NCBI RefSeq assembly: GCF_008704495.1
Contig: NZ_CP023699.1
Span: 4,588,001 to 4,652,000 of the forward strand
Direction of reading: 5' to 3'
DNA: 64,000 bases
Source: Streptomyces kanamyceticus
GTDB lineage: Bacteria; Actinomycetota; Actinomycetes; Streptomycetales; Streptomycetaceae
Shown piece after piece: positions 59,718 through 64,000 of the stretch. Every line of letters starts with the position of its first letter. The first letter of the stretch is position 1. Made by a program: the position numbers and the translations under genes. A model generated the notes under the pieces. It ran no database searches and was not told where the DNA came from. It was given only the letters and a program-made list of their open reading frames with translations.

Positions 59718-61289
59718 CTATGAGCAGCGCTTTCCGTCCTTCGGGGCGGTGCCCTTCAGGAGGTAGGCGTCGATCGTGGAGTCGATGCACTCGCTGCCCC
59801 GGCCGTACGCCGTGTGGCCGTCGCCCTCGTAGGTGAGGAGGCGGCCCGAGTCGAGCTGTGCGGCCAGGGAGCGGGCCCAGCGGTAGGGGGTGGCGGGGTC
59901 GCGGGTCGTGCCGACCACCACGATCGGGGCCGCGCCCTTCGCCTCGATGCGGTGTGGCGTGCCGGTGGCCGCGACCGGCCAGGACGCGCAGTTCAGCGCG
60001 GACCAGGCCAGGCCCTCGCCGAAGACCGGGGACGCCTTCTCGAATGCGGGCAGGGCCTCGCGGACCTGCTCCGGCGAGGAGAAGGACGGCGGCAGGTCCA
60101 GGCAGTTCACGGCGGCGTTGGCGAACATCAGGTTCGCGTACGTGCCGTCGCCGTCCCGCTCGTAGTAGCTGTCGGAGAGCCCGAGCAGGGCCCCGCCGTC
60201 CTTCTCCTTGATCGCCGAGGTGAGCGCGTCGCGCAGCTGGGGCCAGGCCCCCTCGTCGTACATCGCGGCGATCACGCCCGTTGTGGCGAGCGCCTCACCG
60301 AGCTTGCGTCCGTCGCCGTCGCCCGTGGGCAGGGGCGCCCGGTCCAGCTCGTCGAAGAAGGACTTCAGTCGCTTGCCGGCCGACTCGGGGGTGCCCGAGC
60401 CCAGCGGGCACTCGGCGGCGCGCGCCACGCAGTCCTTCGCGAAGGACTGGAACGCCGTCTCGAAGCCCGCCGTCTGGTCGCGGTTCATCCGGCGCGCGGG
60501 CAGCGCCGGGTCCATCGCGCCGTCCAGGACCAGGCGGCCCACCCGCTCCGGGTAGAGGCCCGCGTACGTCGCGCCGAGGAAGGTGCCGTACGAGGCGCCG
60601 ACGTACGACAGCTTCTCGTCGCCGAGCGCCGCCCGCAGGACGTCCATGTCGCGGGCCGCCTCGACCGTGGAGACATGCGGCAGGACCTTCGCCGAGCGCT
60701 TCTCGCAGCCGCCCGCGAACTCGTCGAAGGCGGTGCGGAGTTCAGCGGTCTCGCGCCGGTCGTCGGGGGTCACGTCGGTCTGCGTGTACGCGTCCATGTC
60801 CTTGCCGTCCAGGCAGGTGACGGGCTCGCTGCGGGCCACACCGCGCGGGTCGACGGCCACCATGTCGTAGCTCGCCCTGACCTTCTCGGGGTAGCCCAGT
60901 GCCGCGTACGACTGGAGGTAGCCGATCGCCGAGCCGCCGGGGCCGCCCGGATTGACCAGGAGCGAGCCGAGCCGCTCGCGCTTGTCGGTGGCCTTCTTGC
61001 GGGCCACCGCGAGCTTGATGTCACCCGCGCCCGGCTCGGCGTAGTCGAGCGGGGCCTTCATCGAGGCGCATTCGAACCCGGGGACACCGCACTCGCGCCA
61101 GCTCAGCTTCTGCGCGTAGTACGGCGCGAGTTCCTCGGGCGTCGCGCGGGGCAGCGCCGCCATGGAGGCGTCCGCCGTCGAACTCCCGGACGAGCAGCCG
61201 GAGATGAGCAGCCCGGCGGTCACGAGCAGCGTGCCGCACGTACGGAAGGTGAGGAGACGGCTGTGACGGCCGCGACGGCTGATGTCCAT
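59718..61289 (-). CDS. Secreted alpha/beta hydrolase, TAP-like peptidase family
   Basis: The ATG at 61289 gives 523 residues with a signal peptide and lipobox-like LLISGCSS. The fold shows the oxyanion segment LLVNPGGPGGSA, nucleophile Ser in VGASYGTFLGATYAG, the Asp in VGTTRDPATPY and the His in EGDGHTAYGRG. The C-terminal TAP-like region has paired cysteines (ALNCASW, GSECIDST, DGKRCS). This is the tripeptidyl aminopeptidase/SlpD-SlpE type, which removes N-terminal tripeptides from secreted proteins or hydrolyses esters at the cell surface. Usual length about 500. Single-gene unit. Confidence 0.9.
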   Translation of the reverse strand: MDISRRGRHSRLLTFRTCGTLLVTAGLLISGCSSGSSTADASMAALPRATPEELAPYYAQKLSWRECGVPGFECASMKAPLDYAEPGAGDIKLAVARKKATDKRERLGSLLVNPGGPGGSAIGYLQSYAALGYPEKVRASYDMVAVDPRGVARSEPVTCLDGKDMDAYTQTDVTPDDRRETAELRTAFDEFAGGCEKRSAKVLPHVSTVEAARDMDVLRAALGDEKLSYVGASYGTFLGATYAGLYPERVGRLVLDGAMDPALPARRMNRDQTAGFETAFQSFAKDCVARAAECPLGSGTPESAGKRLKSFFDELDRAPLPTGDGDGRKLGEALATTGVIAAMYDEGAWPQLRDALTSAIKEKDGGALLGLSDSYYERDGDGTYANLMFANAAVNCLDLPPSFSSPEQVREALPAFEKASPVFGEGLAWSALNCASWPVAATGTPHRIEAKGAAPIVVVGTTRDPATPYRWARSLAAQLDSGRLLTYEGDGHTAYGRGSECIDSTIDAYLLKGTAPKDGKRCS

Positions 61290-61411
61290 CAGGCGACATT
61301 AACTCTCCGCGATGAATTCATCACACACCGTACTCGTACGGGTGACCTCGTCAACCGCCCGACCGCGCGCGACCGTTCACCGCCGGTGGCGGACAGCAGA
61401 CGGCACAGACC

Positions 61412-62617
61412 TCACCCCGCCCGCAGCGCCACCGTCATCGCCTCGACCGCGAGCAGCGGCGACACATTGCGGTCGAGGGCGGTGCGGCAGGCGCCGATCG
61501 CCTCGATGCGGCGCAGCGTCGACTCGGGCGAGGTGCCGAGCGCCATGCGCTGCAGCATCTCCTGCACCTCGGTGTTGGCGATGGCCACACCGGAGCCCAG
61601 CTGCAGGGCGAGGACGTCGCGGTAGAGCCCGGTCAGGTCGATGAGCGCGAGGTCGAGGCTGTCGCGCTGCGTACGGGTCTTGCGGCGCTTCTGCTTGTCC
61701 TCCAGGTCCTTCATGACACCCGCGGTGCCGCGCGGCATCCGGCCGCCCTGCCCCGCGCCGAGCGCCGCCTTCAGCTCCTCGGTCTCCTTGGTGTCGACCT
61801 CGTCGGCGACCTGCTTGGCGTCGTCGGACGCCGTGTCGATCAGCTCCTGCGCGGCCTTCAGACAGCCGCCGATCTCCTGCACGCGCTGCGGCAGCTTGAG
61901 CACGGCGGCCCTGCGCTCGCGCGCCCGCGGGTCGGTGGCGAGGCGCCGGGCCCTGCCGATGTGGCCCTGCGTGGCCCGCGCGGCGGCCGCGGCGACGTCC
62001 GGCTCGATGCCGTCCCTGCGGACGAGCACGTCGGCGACGGCCGCCACCGGAGGCGTACGCAGCGTCAGATGACGGCAACGGGAGCGGATGGTCGGCAGCA
62101 CGTCCTCCAGCGAGGGCGCGCACAGGAGCCACACGGTGCGCGGAGCGGGCTCCTCGACGGCCTTCAGGAGTACGTTCCCCGCGCCCTCGGTGAGCCGGTC
62201 GGCGTCCTCCAAGACGATGACCTGCCAGCGGCCGACCGCGGGCGAGAGCTGGGCGCGCCTGACCAGGTCACGGGTCTCCTTGACGCCGATGGACAGCAGG
62301 TCGGTGCGGACGACCTCCACGTCCGCGTGCGTACCGACCAGGCTCGTGTGGCAGCCGTCGCAGAAACCACAGCCGGGGGCGCCGCCGAGCGCGCGGTCCG
62401 GGCTGGTGCACTGCAGGGCGGCGGCGAAGGCGCGCGCGGCCGTGGAGCGTCCGGATCCCGGCGGCCCCGTGAACAGCCAGGCGTGCGTCATCTTCGACGA
62501 CTCGGGCTGCGGTGCGGCCGTGGCGACCGCGGTCACGAGCGCGTCGGCATCCCGGGCCGCGGCCCCGAGCTGGTCGCTCACCCGCTCCTGCCCCACCAGG
62601 TCGTCCCACACGCTCAT
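61412..62617 (-). CDS. holB: DNA polymerase III subunit delta'
   Basis: The ATG at 62617 (MSVWDDLVGQERV) gives 401 residues. AAA+ clamp-loader features are Walker A (FTGPPGSGRSTAARAF), the Cys-rich zinc segment (GCGFCDGCHT) and VIVLEDADRLTEGAGNVLLK, then sensor 1 TIRSRCRHLTL (SRC motif). Delta' lacks an active ATPase but opens the sliding clamp with delta and gamma/tau. A charged insert (about residues 265-330) and a C-terminal collar domain follow. It sits directly downstream of tmk, an arrangement common in actinobacteria. Confidence 0.95.
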   Translation of the reverse strand: MSVWDDLVGQERVSDQLGAAARDADALVTAVATAAPQPESSKMTHAWLFTGPPGSGRSTAARAFAAALQCTSPDRALGGAPGCGFCDGCHTSLVGTHADVEVVRTDLLSIGVKETRDLVRRAQLSPAVGRWQVIVLEDADRLTEGAGNVLLKAVEEPAPRTVWLLCAPSLEDVLPTIRSRCRHLTLRTPPVAAVADVLVRRDGIEPDVAAAAARATQGHIGRARRLATDPRARERRAAVLKLPQRVQEIGGCLKAAQELIDTASDDAKQVADEVDTKETEELKAALGAGQGGRMPRGTAGVMKDLEDKQKRRKTRTQRDSLDLALIDLTGLYRDVLALQLGSGVAIANTEVQEMLQRMALGTSPESTLRRIEAIGACRTALDRNVSPLLAVEAMTVALRAG

Positions 62618-62730
62618 GGGGTCACCGCCTCCGCCTTGCTTCCGCACGTTCCGCGCTGCATCCGCGCCGTATCCGCGCCGTCTGATCCGTCGGTTTCATT
62701 GTGGGACATGGCACTGACATCGCCGACAAC

Positions 62731-62769
62731 ACCGTGCCCCGCAGGCCTGACGGCACTGCGGGGCACGGT
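62731..62769. terminator. Strong hairpin between tmk and holB
   Basis: ACCGTGCCCCGCA and its exact inverse form a 13-bp stem with a 13-base loop, 12 bp after the tmk stop. It would end or reduce tmk transcription before holB. Confidence 0.75.
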
Positions 62770-62781
62770 GGGTGGGCGGTG

Positions 62782-64000
62782 TCAGCCGCGGCGACCGCGT
62801 CGGCGTCCGCCGCGGTCTTCGTCCTCGTCGTCGTGCGACCCGAGCAGTTCGTCCGCGAGCGAGGGCAGGTCGTCCAGCGGAGTCTCCTCCGCCCAGTCCG
62901 AGCGGGGCCGCTGCCGGGGCTCGCCCTGCTCGTCGATCTGCGGCAGCTCACGCGTACGGTCGTCGGACCCGTCCGGCGAGGGGCGCTCGTCCCGGAAGTA
63001 GCCGGGCGGAACCTTGTCCTCCTGCACCTGCGGCAGCACCGCGGTGTCCTCCGAGCCGAGGCCTTCGGACCGGAACTGCGGCAGTACGGCCGTCTCGTCG
63101 GCGGCTCCGGAGGGCTGCGTCGGCGTCGACGTCGGCGTCACGATCGGCGTGGGCACGGTCGTCTCGTTGTCGTGAACGGCGGGCGCCTCAGCCTTCTTGG
63201 CCTGCTCAGACCTCCCAGCCTGCTCGGCCTTCTTGGCCTGCTCAGCCTTCGCGGCCTGCTCGGCCTCAGCCTTCTTCGAGCGCGCCGCCGCCGCCGAAGC
63301 CGAAGCGGCAGCCTGCGCCGAAGCCGCCGACTGCGCCGCCGCCGCGGCCTGCGCCGCCGCGAGCCGGCGCGCCTCCTCGGCCCGCAGCAGCGCCTCCTCC
63401 GCCTTGCGCTGCTTCTCGAGCCTGCGCTCCTCGGCCTCGGCCCGCAGCCGCGCCTCTTCCTCGGCCTCCAGGCGGCGCCGCTCCTCCTCGGCGGCCCTGA
63501 CCTTCTCCTCGGCGAGGAGCCTGGCCTTCTCCTCCTCGGCCTTGCGGCGCGCTTCCTCGGCGCGCTTCCTGGCCTCCTCGGCCTGGCGCTCGGCCTCGCG
63601 GCGCTGGGCTTCCTCCAGCTCGCGGCGCTTGCGCTCCTCCTCCTCGGCACGGAGCTTGGCGAGCTGCTCCTGGCGCTCACGCTCCAGGCGCTCCTCCTCG
63701 GCCTTGCGCGCGGCCTCTTCCTCGGCCTTGCGCCGCGCCTCTTCCTCCGCGGCCTTGCGGGCCTCTTCCTGTGCCTTGACCTCGGCTTCGGAGAGCGGCA
63801 GGACCGTGTCGAGCCGGTGCCGGATCACGGTGGTGACCGCCTCCGGCTCCTGGGCCGCGTCGACGACCAGATAGCGGCCGGGGTCGGCGGCGGCGAGGGT
63901 GAGGAAACCGGACCGTACGCGCGCGTGGAACTCGGCGGGCTCCGACTCGAGACGGTCGGGCGCCTCCGTGAACCGCTCGCGGGCGGCCTCGGGCGCCACG
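62782..64000 (-). CDS. tmk: dTMP kinase with long coiled-coil tail, 3' part
   Basis: The gene runs off the right edge; only the C-terminal 405 or so residues are visible. The first about 70 (RFTEAPDRLESEPAEFHARV, RYLVVDAAQEPEAV, IRHRLDTVLPLSE) match the end of bacterial dTMP kinase, which makes dTDP from dTMP. A coiled coil of about 150 residues (AEEEARRKAEEE type) follows. An Ala/Lys-rich part, an acidic Pro-rich tail and a basic end (GGRRRGRRG) complete it. Streptomyces Tmk proteins are known to be much longer than the 210-residue enzyme, with such tails. The kinase active site lies outside the window. Confidence 0.85.
   Translation of the reverse strand, partial: VAPEAARERFTEAPDRLESEPAEFHARVRSGFLTLAAADPGRYLVVDAAQEPEAVTTVIRHRLDTVLPLSEAEVKAQEEARKAAEEEARRKAEEEAARKAEEERLERERQEQLAKLRAEEEERKRRELEEAQRREAERQAEEARKRAEEARRKAEEEKARLLAEEKVRAAEEERRRLEAEEEARLRAEAEERRLEKQRKAEEALLRAEEARRLAAAQAAAAAQSAASAQAAASASAAAARSKKAEAEQAAKAEQAKKAEQAGRSEQAKKAEAPAVHDNETTVPTPIVTPTSTPTQPSGAADETAVLPQFRSEGLGSEDTAVLPQVQEDKVPPGYFRDERPSPDGSDDRTRELPQIDEQGEPRQRPRSDWAEETPLDDLPSLADELLGSHDDEDEDRGGRRRGRRG

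Overview
The window is a high-GC actinobacterial chromosome segment, almost certainly Streptomyces. The grounds are a zinc-independent S14/L28 ribosomal pair, SARP-type ATPase regulators, many two-component systems, DUF397 and DUF5753 proteins, a SigK/RskA module, frequent GTG/TTG starts and a very long dTMP kinase tail. All calls rest on reading motifs and gene order by eye; no database search was run.

Layout. 1-7.3 kb: end of rpmB, rpsN, a lipoprotein, a FUSC-domain membrane protein and a four-gene ABC export operon (lipoprotein, adaptor, ATPase, permease). 7.4-10.1 kb: a divergent OmpR-type two-component system with a GerMN lipoprotein. 10.1-14.6 kb: DUF2786 protein and an FtsX-type ABC pair. 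14.6-17.9 kb: an EamA exporter, a MarR regulator and a nitrilase-fold hydrolase, flanked by two inverted copies of a repeat module. 17.9-27.5 kb: a family A DNA polymerase, a large SARP/NB-ARC/TPR regulator and an OmpR two-component pair. 27.6-38.6 kb: a NarL-type sensor kinase and its response regulator, split by an integrated element. 38.6-53.8 kb: a second large SARP/AAA regulator, two alpha/beta hydrolases, a MocR regulator, DinB, SDR and DUF985 proteins, a cell-wall hydrolase, a sigma factor with a zinc-finger tail and another NarL/LuxR pair. 53.9-59.5 kb: sigK, rskA, photolyase, a YedY/sulfite-oxidase-type protein and a fasciclin lipoprotein. 59.5-64 kb: tRNA-Thr, a secreted TAP-type hydrolase, holB and the 3' part of tmk.

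The most unusual region is an element of about 8.5 kb (29406-37954). A large serine integrase has placed it inside codons 17-19 of a LuxR-type response regulator gene. The original start and Shine-Dalgarno site remain at the left end as a 21-codon stub. At the right end the element supplies a new start and N-terminus, so the regulator is still a complete reading frame. The element carries a solitary HK97-type major capsid gene with no protease, portal, terminase or tail gene. That gene has a good ribosome-binding site in front of an internal ATG, just after the delta-like scaffold region. The element also has a divergent DUF5753/DUF397 regulator pair, a string of small genes, and a 38-codon Asp-Gly-containing peptide directly followed by a protein-L-isoaspartate-methyltransferase-like enzyme. 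That last pair looks like a minimal aspartimide-forming (imiditide-like) peptide system.

A second theme runs through the whole window. Many core genes contain long in-frame tandem repeats (units of 12, 18, 33, 36, 39 and 120 bp). These form linkers, tails or, in one SDR enzyme, an insertion of roughly 220 residues inside the Rossmann fold. Regulatory DNA that can be read includes a 28-bp MarR palindrome, OmpR-type direct repeats, MocR direct repeats and two matching SigK-like promoters.
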